In this document: piece by piece, positions 1-12,609 of the stretch
How positions within the stretch are numbered: the stretch's first letter is position 1
Layout of the letters: each line of letters starts with the position of its first letter
The notes under the pieces: generated by a model
Told to the model about the DNA's origin: nothing
The model's database searches: none
What the model saw: only the letters and a program-made list of their open reading frames with translations
Assembly (NCBI GenBank): GCA_963930645.1
Contig: OZ005652.1
Location: 270,911,189 to 270,975,188 of the forward strand
DNA: 64,000 bases
Source of the DNA: Salticus scenicus
Lineage: Eukaryota > Arthropoda > Arachnida > Araneae > Salticidae
Direction: 5' to 3'
Program-made: the position numbers and the translations under genes

Positions 1-1394
1 TTAGAGCATAATATAATTTGACACACACTAGGTTTACTTAAATCTTTAGAGTACAAAACTAATACTAAGTCTTTTGACGACCGGCCGTTTGCATCTCTTT
101 AACTTTCGGAGTGATCCAAGATACGCCAGAAATCTTCCAGAATGTTAGACATTCGCACTGATTTAAAATCTGTTTTGTAATTTTGAACTCTTTAGATAGC
201 ATATGTTCAATTGTCACGGTCAATCTCGACTTTATAATACATTTATTTACTGTAATGTATTGCTATAGGAATTCTAACCCAACAAAAATATATGGATCCA
301 AATTGAATTTGCGTCTATAGTAATACGTGAAAGTTTTTTCAGACCGATATTGAAACATTTCGATTATAGATCTTTATACCTTCTAATTAATGTTTTTTTT
401 AATCTAATTAGTATGCATCTCAAATTACTGAAGGTTATAACTTAATATATGAATACATTTACACAAAATTCATAAACAAAAATATATTTACAGTTGAATA
501 AGTATTCTGAAAATCATTACTTGTTTATAATGAATGTGGAATTTGTATTTTAAGGATAATTTACCATACGTTAATGGACTTCCAATAATATAGCTATATG
601 AATTAATTTAAGATAAAAAAATCAATGGAAAAAATAAAAGAAAATATATATAACATTCTACATATAATTTTTTTTCTTACTGAGATTTTTTTTTCACTCC
701 TTCATTCATATAACTATTTTTTTTTCTGCAAAAAAAGTCTCTTTTCCATTTTTATTTTTTGCAGATATTATATAAAGTTTAATTATGTTAATATCTCATC
801 GGAACAGCAATCGATATGCTTACTCTGTGTGCAGTACTGCAAGCTACATCTGTTTCAATCTCAATTTAATAACGGTTTAATTATTTCACTACTCAAGATC
901 AATAAAGCTATAATGTAATACGGAACACGAAACATACATGGTTAAAATCGATTATGTGTTACAAAGTAAAAAGTCTGTTTCTTGTTTAATCCTGTTAATC
1001 TATTGGATGAGAAAATAATTCATGTTTTTCTTTAGTTTATTATCAGCATACGATTTCTGATCTTAAAGAAAAAAATCATTGCGTCTTACATCATGGCTAA
1101 TATAATAATTTCGTAACTTAACTCAATATAAACAGCACTAGAGAAATTTTGAGGGAAAATATCGGATGTATATTAATTAGGATTTTGTATACCTTTTTTT
1201 CTGAATGACTTTTTAAAAATATATTTCCATTCATATAGAGTTGCTATCTAAAAAAATATGTCAACTGCAAATAACAGTACATTTTTTGTTTTAATTGACA
1301 CACATACACACAAAAAAGATCTAGAGCTCAATGAAGCATTGTTTATGTAAAACTATGATTAAAAGCTATCGCTTAGTTGGTATTACTCTGAACA

Positions 1395-1422
1395 TTATAT
1401 ATATATATATATATATATATAT
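1395..1422. repeat. (TA)n microsatellite
   Basis: Uninterrupted TA dinucleotide array of about 14 units in AT-rich DNA. Confidence 0.95.
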
Positions 1423-2074
1423 TCTTTAGGAATTACAACAGGGACGCGATAACAGAGCATCGAGATTGTAACTGGAGGATTGCATGTTCAATAACCGAGA
1501 CCAAATAACCAAAGACCTTCAAGTAAAACAATCTTGGCTGTTTCATTTAAAATTCATCATGACTGCAATGCCCTTAATGTTTGGAAAAATGAATATTTCA
1601 TATAGATACTGAAAAAGAAAGTTGTACCGTCCACGGAAGATTGAAATTGTGACAGATATTTCCGAACCACCTCAAAGGCTGAATTCCAAGCAGTCGCCAT
1701 TTCATAGCTTTAATCAGAGGTGGCAAGTTGTTACGGATTTCTCTAACCTTCATACATGATTTGTTTAATAGTGTTTTTTGCAATAATTATCTGCTACTAA
1801 ATATGAGAAAGCTTATTATTTCTAGATAGTAGTATGACACTTATTTTTAGTTCTTAATAACTTGGCACTATTGACTTAAAACTATAATTACATAAAGTAA
1901 GAAACCTTCAGATATACGTACATGCATGCATAATAAACTGAAAAAAATTGCCATTCGTGTACATTAAATTTTCTAATCTGAATTATTAAATTATGTATAC
2001 CTTTTAGTCAAATAACAGCCATTAGTGTGTGGAACTTGCCAGAAAAATGGAGAAAAAAAAACATAACAACTGCT

Positions 2075-2101
2075 TATATATATATATATATATATATATA
2101 T
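2075..2101. repeat. (TA)n microsatellite
   Basis: Uninterrupted TA array of about 13 units. Confidence 0.95.
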
Positions 2102-3187
2102 ACTTTTAATGAAACATGAATCCCATATAGTACGCATGAAATCGAATGCATGTTAAAATTATCATCTGGCTAAACTCGCATTAGCAGAACATTACCATCA
2201 TTACTATAACAACAGGCATTGTTTTCATACACCCTTTTTTCACATCACCTTTCGGGAAGGGTATTTTTTCTATATTTTTAATCACAGTTAGATACTGGAG
2301 TAAATATCATTACAAATAAAGTGGCGTGAAAAATGAAAAAAAGGCGGGTACTAATATTATCTCATTATATCAGTATTTAATATAATCAGTATATGAAAAT
2401 TCGACTAAAAAAAATTATTAAAAAATAAGTAAAATTTACGATTAATTATTTGTTTACCATTATTATTATTTTGAAAAAATAAATAAAACTTTCCCTGTTA
2501 ACTATATTTTAACCTATATTTTACATTATTTTAGTTAAACAATACATTTAAATTATATTTTAGCATTGTTTATTAGTTTCTTTGATAAGTTTAAATAAAT
2601 ATATATGTGTGTGTGTCTGCGAGTAGTTTTATGTTTGAATAGCAATTTAAAATAAATTTAATCATTCAAACATACTTTTTTTTTTTTTTTATTAACTTAT
2701 CCAAAATATAATGCCCAAGTATATTTAAAATATATTTTTAAATTATGATAGCATAAAATCTATGGCAAAAATTTAAAGGTAGCTAATAGGGAGCAATTTA
2801 TAAGTTTTGAAATAAGTTTAAAAAATCCAATTTTATTTTTTTAGAAACTAAAATTTTCTAGAATTTTAATATGCATAGTATTGTTTCAAACAATCCATTT
2901 TAACAATCATAAATTATTTTTAACAATCATAAAATTTTCACAATTCCGTTCGTATTTTAAAAATTTAAATATGGTTCTTGTAAAATGTTAAAGCTTAACT
3001 TTACTGTTTAAGTCAAATTATTATTAATAATCAGATAAATATGAAAAAATATTTTTAATTTAGTTTGCTTTATGGGGACTTGGCACCACTGAAGGTTTCA
3101 TATAAAATCTTATATTTTCATTTATCATTTATAAATTCAACTATATTAGGTTATTTAAATAAAATATATGATAAGACAACAATTCCC

Positions 3188-3190
<3 letters not shown>

Positions 3191-3263
<73 letters not shown>
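3191..3263. repeat. Compound (CA)n(TA)n microsatellite
   Basis: About 15 CA units run directly into about 21 TA units. This accounts for a 77-residue open frame of alternating Thr-His and Ile-Tyr, which is not a gene. Confidence 0.97.
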
Positions 3264-3266
<3 letters not shown>

Positions 3267-3309
3267 ATAATAAAATTGACAGCTACACATTTAAATAATT
3301 AAAGTACAG

Positions 3310-3570
3310 TCATTGGCGTAAATATTTCTTTATTGAAATCCACGTTTAAAATCCATCACGCGAAGGTGAGCCATCCTTGTCCACTTACATCTTTAAAAAA
3401 AACCTAACTAGCAAATCCCTGGCCTGAGACCGACTGACTATTCCTTTTCGCGGGAGCGATCACGTGATGCTGAGAGTGCTCTAATTATCTTAGGGGAGTC
3501 ATACGATACCTAGGAGGGGGTCAGAATATACTGGATTGCATTGCATTGCGCAATATAATAAATTTCAGTT
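3310..3570. other. Higher-complexity GC-richer block, unidentified
   Basis: This block of about 250 bases stands out from the surrounding AT-rich DNA by its even base use. It carries CACGTGAT, several GC-rich words and a TTTATT near its left end; on the minus strand that reads AATAAA. On the minus strand this could be the 3' end of an old LTR or of a transcript. I see no open frame of note and no second copy in the window, so the identity is unknown. Confidence 0.3.
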
Positions 3571-3754
3571 CTGTTTCATCGGAAAATAAAATAAAAATAC
3601 CTTTAAGAATTGTGAACAAGTTAAAGAATTTGTAATTAATGAAATATCTAGAAAATTAATTAATTAGGGCGGTATCAGTGGATTAGAGGGAGATAAAGAC
3701 AATTAAGTTTGAGAAATAAAGCTATAATTTTAAGGGGGGTTTTAATTATATTCC

Positions 3755-3783
3755 ATATATATATATATATATATATATATATT
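3755..3783. repeat. (TA)n microsatellite
   Basis: TA array of about 14 units. It is responsible for an Ile-Tyr run in a small spurious frame. Confidence 0.95.
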
Positions 3784-4097
3784 ACATATTTGATATCATT
3801 AAATTACGTTTCCTCAGATTGGATTTTTCTTGAATATGTGATCTTAAAAATGCTAAAACTTCTACGGATATTTAAGAAAGGACTTAATATTTTTTCGATG
3901 TTCAACAGAACCTACTTATGGTTTCTGCAATATCCATAAAACAAAAAATATTAAAAATATAAATATAACGAAAATATGGGTTTGTTTTGCTAATTTTTAC
4001 ATAGAGATGAATTTTTATTTTTATTTTTTTTTCTCAAAAACTAATAAAAAATTTTCAAAACTCATCTCTAATTCGTTTATTTAGTTTCTATTAAATG

Positions 4098-4099
<2 letters not shown>

Positions 4100-4141
<42 letters not shown>
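4100..4141. repeat. (TA)n microsatellite
   Basis: Pure TA array of about 21 units. Confidence 0.97.
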
Positions 4142-4142
<1 letters not shown>

Positions 4143-5939
4143 GATTTTTTTTCTTTTAATATTTGTAGAATTTTTAGCATTTTAAAAATCGTGAATTCAT
4201 GAAAAAAAATGCAAACTTAGAAAACGCAGTTTAAAATTTCAAATCAATAAAAAAATTACCAAAAACCATAAGAATTTTTGCCTGAATAAATATTTTATGG
4301 AAACAGACTTAATATTTAATATATTCCATTTCAGAAATGTTAAATGGATATAGAAACTTTTGCATGACACATTCAATAGTGCCAAGCTAATCTAACCTTT
4401 TTTCGCTTCATAATTTAAATATTACCTTTAAGAAAAACGTATAATATTTATAAAGCAAACACTTTTTTTTTTTTTTTAAACAGACCAGCACAATAAATAT
4501 TTTCCATTTATTTTGAAACTGGAATCGAAAAATTTAAGGAAAGTTCGTTTTGTAGTATGTTTTGAAAGTATATTTAAAGTATATCTGTTCATGAAGTATA
4601 ATGAGGAAATTGTGTTCGATATCGACCAAAAAGTGTTTTTTTTTTTTTTTGTATTGAATGGTAAAATGACAATTCCCTTTTAAAAAACGTATTAGAAAGG
4701 AAACATTTTCTTACAATTCAGAAAAAATGTTACGCTTAAAAAATTTCCTAGTAAAGAATTAGTTACGCTTTAGATAATGAGATTTTTTTATGTGGATTTT
4801 ATATTTAAACAATGTTTTTTTGCTTTGTAAAACAGATTGGAAAACAATTTTTAAAATTCTGTTTTTACTTGTAGTTAAAAAGTTTAACGACATGTACTTG
4901 TACATGGATATACACCTATAATTTGTTCATAATTTTTTTAAATAGTTTATAGCATGCGATATCTAATAATTCGCAAACAGAAACTGATTCAAGTAAAAGT
5001 AAATATATGCCCATGCAGCATTACTTTCACATTATCCCTATAATAATAGTAAAAATAAATTATCTATATTAATAATAAAACTCGTAAATTTTATTAGCGA
5101 CTGTAATAATTACTATACATAACTTCAAGAATTAATTTTAGTTAAGGTATATGCAGTGCAGTTTCATAAGATTTTAGAAAAATATATCTCTCTGTGAGGG
5201 TGAATAAAATAATTTAGATAAAATCGATAAAAATCTGAAAGGATTGTTAATTGTAATATCCTCATTATTTGTTGAGGGAGTGTGTCTTTATAAAATTGTG
5301 TTTTTAAATTTTAAATAGCATTAGAAAATACTTGATTTTTAAAATTAAAATGCAGGATTTAATATATTATGAAGTACAAATATACATCCCTGGGCAATTA
5401 CTATGAACAGATAACATTATAAACCATAGCATTCAGAAATTTATAAGAAGCACAATATTAAAAATGTGTGAGTAGAGGTTTCCGGAGATAATTTTTCAGT
5501 TACCCGCTTGTTCGTTGCATGATAGCAAGTTTTATTGCATGTAGAATATTATTGTTTCAAGTTAAAATTACACAGTAAAAATGTTGAAAGTTTCAGTAGG
5601 CCTTTCATACTTGATTTAAAGAAACTGCCGTGGACATTTTAATAGAAAGATAGAAGAATGGTTAAAAAATAACATGTTAGGTAGAAGTTATACACATCAA
5701 TTATAAAGTATTTCTAACAGGAAAAACGCTTAAAATACGTAGAAATCGTTTAAAATGTGTAGAAAGCGTCTTATTTTGATCGTATTTTAAGTAAAACATC
5801 TACGGAATGGACGAATAATGAACTAGTTTCAAAAATGTTACCTACGCATCACAGGTCAACAAGACTTATAGACTAAAAATTTCTAGATTCCTAAAAAAAT
5901 GTAGCCAGGTGTTTGTGAGAATGTGGATTAAATACCAGT

Positions 5940-6190
5940 GAACTTAATATCTACAGTGCAGCCACATATCCTAAAAGTAGCAGTGAGGACTTGTCCAAAA
6001 TGTTGGAGGGATGCCAGCTTGACCGACAGTTTGAAATTTGGAAAACATCCAGTAATTCCGCGCTGTGTATTATTGCTCATTTTCTCTGAGTCACATGACT
6101 GTCACCCCTATTTTAGCATTGGACTCGTTGAGTTAGCAGATGCTTGCATGTTTTCATGAAATGTGCCCGAAGAATATTTGCTATTATCTA
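5940..6190 (+). repeat. Interspersed repeat X, copy 1 (uninterrupted)
   Basis: This unidentified repeat is also found on the minus strand at 26140-26307 plus 28928-28965, where it is split by a Transib element. Shared words include TCCAAAATGTTGGAG, GGAAAACATCCA, GACTGTCACCCCTATTTTA and GGACTCGTTGA. It carries a 73-codon frame that is not conserved in the other copy, so coding is doubtful. Its value is as the empty-site reference for the Transib insertion. Confidence 0.75.
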
Positions 6191-7935
6191 TCTTAATATC
6201 GTAATTTTACGAAGAAAAACAAGGACTGTGTACTGTTCTTAGTATGAATTAGATTCTCTTTTGTTGTTTAAATCAAACTCTTTCAATATCGGAATAATAC
6301 AGAAATAAATTATTTAAAACAAAGCACTAGTAAAGCATCTTTATCGCAAAATTATTAATTATTTTCATAATTAAAAATTTATTTTAGAAAGAAAAATAAT
6401 TCTTGCATTCTTACCACTATTTTGAATTTTTTAAACAGGTTTATCACCACTATTTTATAATAGATATATGTCCTATTATATTTCTAAGATTAATTGCTGT
6501 AGAAATTTCCGGTATGAGACTTGACAACTATGTGGTTGGAATATTTTTGGGTTTAATAGTTCTTCATTATAATATAAAGTATAGGAACTTAGTTATTCGT
6601 GAAAATTTGCGACCTTAATTTTTTATGTTTTTGCAAGTTTGTAAGTATGAAGAACCTGAAAATTTATTCTCAAATTAATTTGAAATCAGTATGTAAAGTA
6701 CTTTGTTTCTTTGTTAGGTAGGCAGGTACACTATCTACTTTGATTTGAGACTCTAAGATTAGAACTCCCTAATAAAATATAAGAAAATCTATAATGTATG
6801 AATATTTTTTCGAGTACCGTTAACGGGAAAATTTAAATATGACTTTAAAACTTGTTAGATGAATTAATGTTGGTGCAATATTAAATTTGTAAAAGTCTTT
6901 TAATCCCACAATTAACTTCATATTCTAAAAGTAAACAAAATATGTAGTAAATTGGTATTTGGCACATATTTCTATGTCCAATATTGACGGGGAAATTCTC
7001 AGTTTGTGCACTTTGTTTCCATAACTGTATAATTAATTCCATTAAAGTTTATCTGAACAAAAAATAAATAGATAAATAGATAAATAGGTGCATACGTTAA
7101 TTTATTTTCTAAAAATTCATTGTAATATATTTAAGTACTTCCTTTTGTTTTTATTTTTGTGTTTGAGTTTACAACAACAATTAAATAATATATATCTTTC
7201 ATTATCGCAGTTGAAAATACATTGATAAATTTCGATTATTATGTTGCATAAGAGTTTGTGTGATGCCTCTCATTTGCTTGTATACTATATCTATTAAATG
7301 TCTCTCGAAAATTATAAAAATGATTTCATGTATTTTCCAAATTAATTTATTTTTAAAGTTATATACAGATAAATACTAAATGACTTTATTCTTTTAAACT
7401 CTTTTTATATTTTGTTCTTAGAAAATAAATTTTTGTTAAGTGGATGTGTCACTTCTCAGAACATACTCTACAATTTAAGCTCCTAATTTTATTGTAGGAT
7501 TTTCTAGTTATTTAAAGAGAAATAATTTAATAGCTGCTTTAAATTTATTTGTTTACTAACTCAGTCTTGCATAGGTTTGACAAAGTAGAAAGAATGTTTT
7601 TCTTTTTCAAATTACTTAAAATAAAAGTGTGTGTTTAGTTCTTACAAAGCCTCTGAAATGTCATATATTTAAAGAACTCTGGATTTCTTTCAATCTATAA
7701 AGAATAATTAAATTTTAAATGTTAAGTGCCTAGCTTAATTTTATTATTCTGAGTTTTAGTTACTCTATTAATAAGAAGTGTAAAAATACCTAAAATATGT
7801 TATAAATAATAAATAATAAAATTATAATTATGTATATATATATACATAAGGATAGATAGATGTAACTTAGTATCTATATATGCAATCATAATTGTATAAA
7901 ATTTTAAATTCCATACATACTTACGTAATATAATT
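6190..7935. other. AT-rich stretch with no recognisable feature
   Basis: I see no gene, inverted terminal repeat or tandem array here beyond short A/T runs and a few TA units. Confidence 0.5.
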
Positions 7936-7938
7936 TAA

Positions 7939-8886
7939 CAAGATCTGGTGTAAAACAACCACACGACTTCCATTACCCACTATTACACATATTATATCTT
8001 TTTGGTGTTATTGTGATCAGAAGACATAAAATTGGCATACCGAAATATACACCTAAAAATTTTTCAGAAAGAGAAAATTGTATACACGTGTAAAAACGTA
8101 TAAATTAGAGTTTACTTAGCGAGTTAAAAAACAAGAAAAAACAAACAAATTATAGAGTTATTTTTTGAAACGCCCATTTCTGACTACTAAAACTGACCTA
8201 CCTAATCAGGATGACTGTTAATTTTCCTGTAATAACCACGTAATACATGATAAAGGATATCTAAAATGGAATTACGTAAGAATTTTCAAGAAAATCTTTA
8301 GAACCGTTTTTAAATTACCAACTTTTACCAAATGTTGTCATACTCAATTATTGACCGGAAAACAATAATTACATACAAAAGGATATGTATGTAAAACGGA
8401 GTTAATCTGGTTAGATTGAAAAAAATCCGTACAACCGTTTTTAAAAGAACGCACTGGCGAAACCTGAAGTACAGCTATTTATACAGGACGCCTATCAATT
8501 TCCTGAACTAACCAACTATATCATTCAAAAGGGCATCTAATAGCTTGTTTATATAGCAACTTTGAAGAAAATCGTTACAAATGTTTATGAGATATGGACT
8601 ACGGTCCCACTTCCGGTTTCCTATTTCACCAAAATTTGGAAAATTCATCTGTATACCAGACCTGTGTAAATTCTGAAGTTTCGTAGTTTCTTTATTAGTT
8701 TCGGAGATATGATAGCCAGAAGATTCCACACATACACACATACATACATACATAAACACACACTGACCAATTGCCAAAAACTACTTTTTTTGGACTCAGG
8801 ATAAACCTTAAAGCGTGTAAATCAGGTCAAGACTCGATATCGGATTTTTGGACCTAATACAATACTTCCATTACCTACGGTAATCG
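7939..8886 (-). repeat. ~950-bp repeat family W, copy 1
   Basis: Read on the minus strand, the copy begins at a short palindrome (ATTACCGTAGGTAAT) followed by GGAAGTATTGTATTAGGTCC. A TGTATG-rich microsatellite and CTTCTGGCTATCATATCTCC follow, then several degenerate ~140-bp modules containing 'AAACGG', and finally GGTAATGGAAGTCGTGTGG. The same order is seen at 60430-61388 and in part at 63148-63940. There is no coding frame conserved between copies, so I infer a non-autonomous element or a tandem-derived family. Confidence 0.75.
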
Positions 8887-8889
8887 GTT

Positions 8890-9640
8890 AAATGGAAGCA
8901 AAAATTTAAACAAATGTATCTATTTATCTTTAAAAATGTGTTTAATAAACTTGAAACAAACTTCATTGAAATAAACGTATTTAAGGATAGCATAACAGTT
9001 ATTAACAATATAATAAATATTTAAATTTACCGAAACATTAAATTAGTTAAAACAAAAACTAAAAAGTTAAAATGAAATATGTTAGACATATGAAATTTCT
9101 TCTTGCACCTTAGCAAAAAATTTACCATATCTTAGTAAAACTTTTTAGCAAGTTGCTTAATGAGCCAAAAGAAAACATATATACATAATAAATATCGATA
9201 TTTCTGTTAGAATACATAATCTATAATCTTAAAGTAATATATTTAATGTTATGTACTTGCTTTTAATGAAATACATTTTCTTTATGTTTATTGTATTGCC
9301 CTTACACCGATAAAAATGTTAAAATTTCAGATTACATCTTTATGAAATCAGTTGTTTATTTTATTTTTTTTATTAACTTACATCACACACGCACTCGCAT
9401 ACACATGCATATATACATATATGTATGTATATATATATATATATATGTGTGTGTGTATTTTTGTATATTCTCATCTTATCAGGATCATATTGGGAATTTT
9501 CAGGCACCTCAAAATACTGTAGTATTGCAACCAATTTTTTTTATTATTTTTTTTTTAACCTAAAAGTCAACTTTTTCCCACTATTACCAAACTAAAATCT
9601 AAAAAAAAAAAAAATAATAATAATAAAAGGCAATTTTTGC
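8890..9640. other. AT-rich stretch with mixed microsatellite
   Basis: No gene is visible. A (TA)n/(TG)n patch lies near 9404-9456, and poly-T and poly-A tracts lie near 9540-9615. Confidence 0.5.
9404..9456. repeat. Mixed CA/TA/TG microsatellite
   Basis: A short imperfect dinucleotide tract of CA, TA and TG units. Confidence 0.9.
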
Positions 9641-9665
9641 TCCACCCTATTGTGAACTCTATAAG

Positions 9666-9718
9666 CCACCGGTGGTTGACGTGGCCTAAGCGGAAAGTTC
9701 AGTGTCAACCACCGATGG
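9666..9718. repeat. Imperfect hairpin next to the hAT MITE
   Basis: CCACCGGTGGTTGAC at 9666 is answered by GTCAACCACCGATGG at 9704, a 15-bp inverted repeat with one mismatch and a 23-base loop. It sits just outside the hAT-type MITE and may be part of the element or gene into which that MITE landed. Confidence 0.6.
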
Positions 9719-9736
9719 CTGACATGGCACTTAACG

Positions 9737-9905
9737 CTGTGGTGCCAGATTGGGGACTTTTTTATTTAATATTCACCGCTAAAATTTAATTGCAACTGTT
9801 GACTAATCACTTCGAAGATTGGTCGTCCATTACGTATATCAAATATCACTTCTCAAAATTACTGGTGATAATTGAATAAAATAAGTACCCAATCTGGCAA
9901 CACTG
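9737..9905. mobile_element. 169-bp hAT-type MITE with 8-bp target duplication
   Basis: The ends are inverted repeats: CTGTGGTGCCAGATTGGG on the left and, on the opposite strand, CAGTGTTGCCAGATTGGG on the right. Similarity continues inward for about 50 bases (ACTTTTTTATTTAATATTCACC against ACTTATTTTATTCAATTATCACC, read in pieces). The flanks are ACTTAACG (9729-9736) and ACTCAACG (9906-9913), which match at 7 of 8 positions. An 8-bp duplication and a CAGTG-type end are typical of the hAT superfamily. There is no room for a transposase gene, so this is a deletion derivative moved in trans. Confidence 0.75.
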
Positions 9906-9919
9906 ACTCAACGTGTTAA

Positions 9920-11040
9920 GCGGGAAAATGTGAAACTACCATTGTAGACGTATTTATTCACACAACGTCTACAGTAAGTCACGTATAAGAACATATATGT
10001 TGTTATATCATTTAATGTTGTTATTTCATAAAATATATAAAAGCGTCATCCTAGCAACTTTTATATAAAATAACATAAGAGAAAAAGTTCTGAAAATAAA
10101 AGTAAAATGAATATTACCCTACATTTAGGATAGGAATTATTTAATTCTTCTGTTTTTCAAACATCCTATTGATGTTACATTTTAGTTATTTGTCCATTTT
10201 TATATTTGAGAAAGTACTGCCTAAGTATGAAGACCACAAAATTAAAACGATTAAAAAAAATTAGAATAATCATTATTTATATTAAGTAGGCTAAGAATTC
10301 AGTTAGAACAAATAATTACATTTGTCGAAGGTAGTGCATAAATGTATACTTACAAAAGTCCTCAGTAGTCTATGTTACATATAATCAGTAATCAAACAAT
10401 GCAAATTTCATATTTGTAAATCCAATCTTTTGATCCAATCTTTTTTTTTTTTTTTTTTTTTTTAGGGTTGAGGCTGAAGCATCGACTGATTTTTCATTTC
10501 CTATTTCCCTATGAATATCTCCATAAAATACAAATATTTCTCCACAGAACATTAACTTTTTTCGCTAGAGTACAAACATAAACATAAGAATGTTGTATTT
10601 TTTCCTACATTGGTCACATGTGAAAAGTTTGTGACATCACACGATAATGTACATTTAGGAGGAAAAGCTGCAACACCTACTGTTATTTCGTTATTAATTG
10701 ATGGAAAAAAATCTAATAGATATCATTCAACATCATATTAAATGTACTATCTGAATATGCAGTGAAATTTTGAATTAGAGATGACCTATATATTCAATGA
10801 GTGTCAATTATCATTTTTTCAATGGTAAAACACAATTTTTACTTCATATTTGAATTTCTGAGAGTCTGGCAAAGCAGAATAGTATACACATTGTATCTTT
10901 AGTTTTCATAGAGTTATAACCAGAAATGTGTTAGGGGGTTATTCGTAAATCTAGAAAAATAAAATTAAAATCGTACCAAAATTAGTACAAAATTACATTG
11001 TTTCACACCGAAAATATTTTACGACATTTTCTTTTCAATA
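9920..11040. other. AT-rich stretch with no recognisable gene
   Basis: It contains a 23-base T run near 10441. No coding, terminal repeat or tandem structure could be supported. Confidence 0.5.
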
Positions 11041-11049
11041 AAAAATGAT

Positions 11050-12600
11050 AATACGATACATCACCTTGGCAATTCTTCATACAGGTTTTTAACACTTTCC
11101 AAAAATGTTCAAAAGTATTAATTACTTTGGTTTGTCTGTCTGTCTGTGCGCGCTCTAATTACCGTAAATAATCATGGAATTTCTTGAAACTCATATATGT
11201 TACTCAAGTTCAATATCAGATGGTCCCTATTGAAAATGGAGCGAGTACCTCTACTGGTTTGCGTACAGGGACTCTCGAAAGTATTCGAAAGCATTGTGTT
11301 CCATGGGAGGTATTTCAATGAACCATATTTTAATAAATTACTCTACACAAATCTCAAAGAAATTAAAATACATTATTCAAGTTCACTATCAAATGTTCCT
11401 TATGTAAAATGGAGTAAATACCAGCAATGGTTTGTGTACAAGGACACTCGAAATTATTCCAAAGCACTGCGTTCTATGAAGGGTATTTCTATAAACCAAA
11501 TTTTAATAACTTTACTTTGCACAAAGCTTAATAAAATTGAAATATGTTATTCATACGTACAAAGGAATATTTTTTATAAATTATAGTATGATTAGCATTA
11601 GACTTAAAGGGCCACACACACACATACACACGCACACACACACACACAGAAACTCTTATTTTAAGAGATACTAATAAAAATTTGCTGAAATTGCGCTTTC
11701 TTTTAAATCAAGCTTTTTTAACAATTTCTAACAATTTTAAAGTGTGAATATGATTTCATTTTGTGTATCTGTCTGTCTGTTCGTCTGCCCTTCCGTCTGT
11801 GTGTCTTTCCGAGCTCTAACCATCGTAAATATTTATGGAATTTCTTGAAACTGATATATGATATTCAGGGTCACTACTGAATGTCCCCTATTGAAATTGG
11901 AGAGCATACCTCTGCTGGTTTGTGTACAGGGACACCCGAAAGATTTCCGGAGCGTTGCGTTCTATAGGATGTGTTTCTGTAAACCGTATTTTAAAAGCTT
12001 TACTGTACAAAACTCTTAATGAAATTTAAGTATGTTTTTCAAGTTCACTATTGGATGTTTACTAAGTAAAATGTTTAAATACCCCCAGTGGTTTGTGTAA
12101 AGGGACACTCGGAAGTATTCCAAAGCATTGCATTCTGTGAGAGATATTTCTATAAACCAAAATTTAGTAACATTACTTTGCACAAAGCTTAATGAAATTG
12201 AAATAGATTATTTAAACGCACAAAATAATGTTTTCTGTAGAATATAGTATAATTAGCAATTGGTTTATAGGACCACACAAAAATATTCAGTTACATTAAG
12301 ACCTATTATTAAAAAATTGGTGGAATTGTACTTTCGTCTACATTAAGCGTTTTTAACACTGTCTAAAAATTTTTAAGTGTGAATAAGGTTTCTATTTATG
12401 TATCTGTCTGTCTCTCACCCCCATCGTCTGTAAACATTTTCAGAAATTTTAAAAATTGTTATATATTAGTCAAGTTCACTATTGAAATTTTCCTATTTAA
12501 AATGACATTAATCGGTCCTGTACAACTAGTTTATGTACATAGACAACCAAAAAATCGCCAATACATGGCGTTTTAGGGCAGCATTTTTTAAAAAATCACA
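11050..12600 (+). repeat. Higher-order degenerate tandem repeat (family Y)
   Basis: Units begin with a GTCTGTCTGTCTG-rich tract near 11136, 11768 and 12404, which gives a period of about 635 bases. Each unit continues with ATGGAATTTCTTGAAAC, then 'CTACTGGTTTGCGTACAGGG' and a CACTCGAAAGTATTC-type box. The last box recurs within the unit (for example near 11260 and 11440), giving a two-level repeat. The third unit is truncated, and a weak fourth trace lies near 12840. A 129-codon frame in unit 1 is not kept open in unit 2. The same boxes occur on the minus strand at 55270-55640. Confidence 0.75.
11611..11648. repeat. (CA)n microsatellite
   Basis: Imperfect CA array of about 18 units within family Y. 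Confidence 0.9.
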
Positions 12601-12609
12601 TTAAATAAC

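Larger units (their letters stand above)
1..5930. other. AT-rich non-coding stretch
   Basis: I see no gene here. The stretch is composed of A/T homopolymer runs, TA and CA microsatellites (listed separately) and one more complex block near 3.3-3.6 kb. The short open frames present are either chance frames or translations of microsatellite DNA. Confidence 0.6.

Noticed and set aside
3065..3298. 77-codon open frame
   Set aside because: It is the translation of a (CA)n(TA)n microsatellite.
5938..6159. 73-codon frame as a gene with cysteines
   Set aside because: The paralogous copy at 26.1-26.3 kb does not keep the frame.
11197..11586. 129-codon open frame
   Set aside because: It lies in a tandem repeat whose next unit carries stops in the same frame, and no motif is recognisable.
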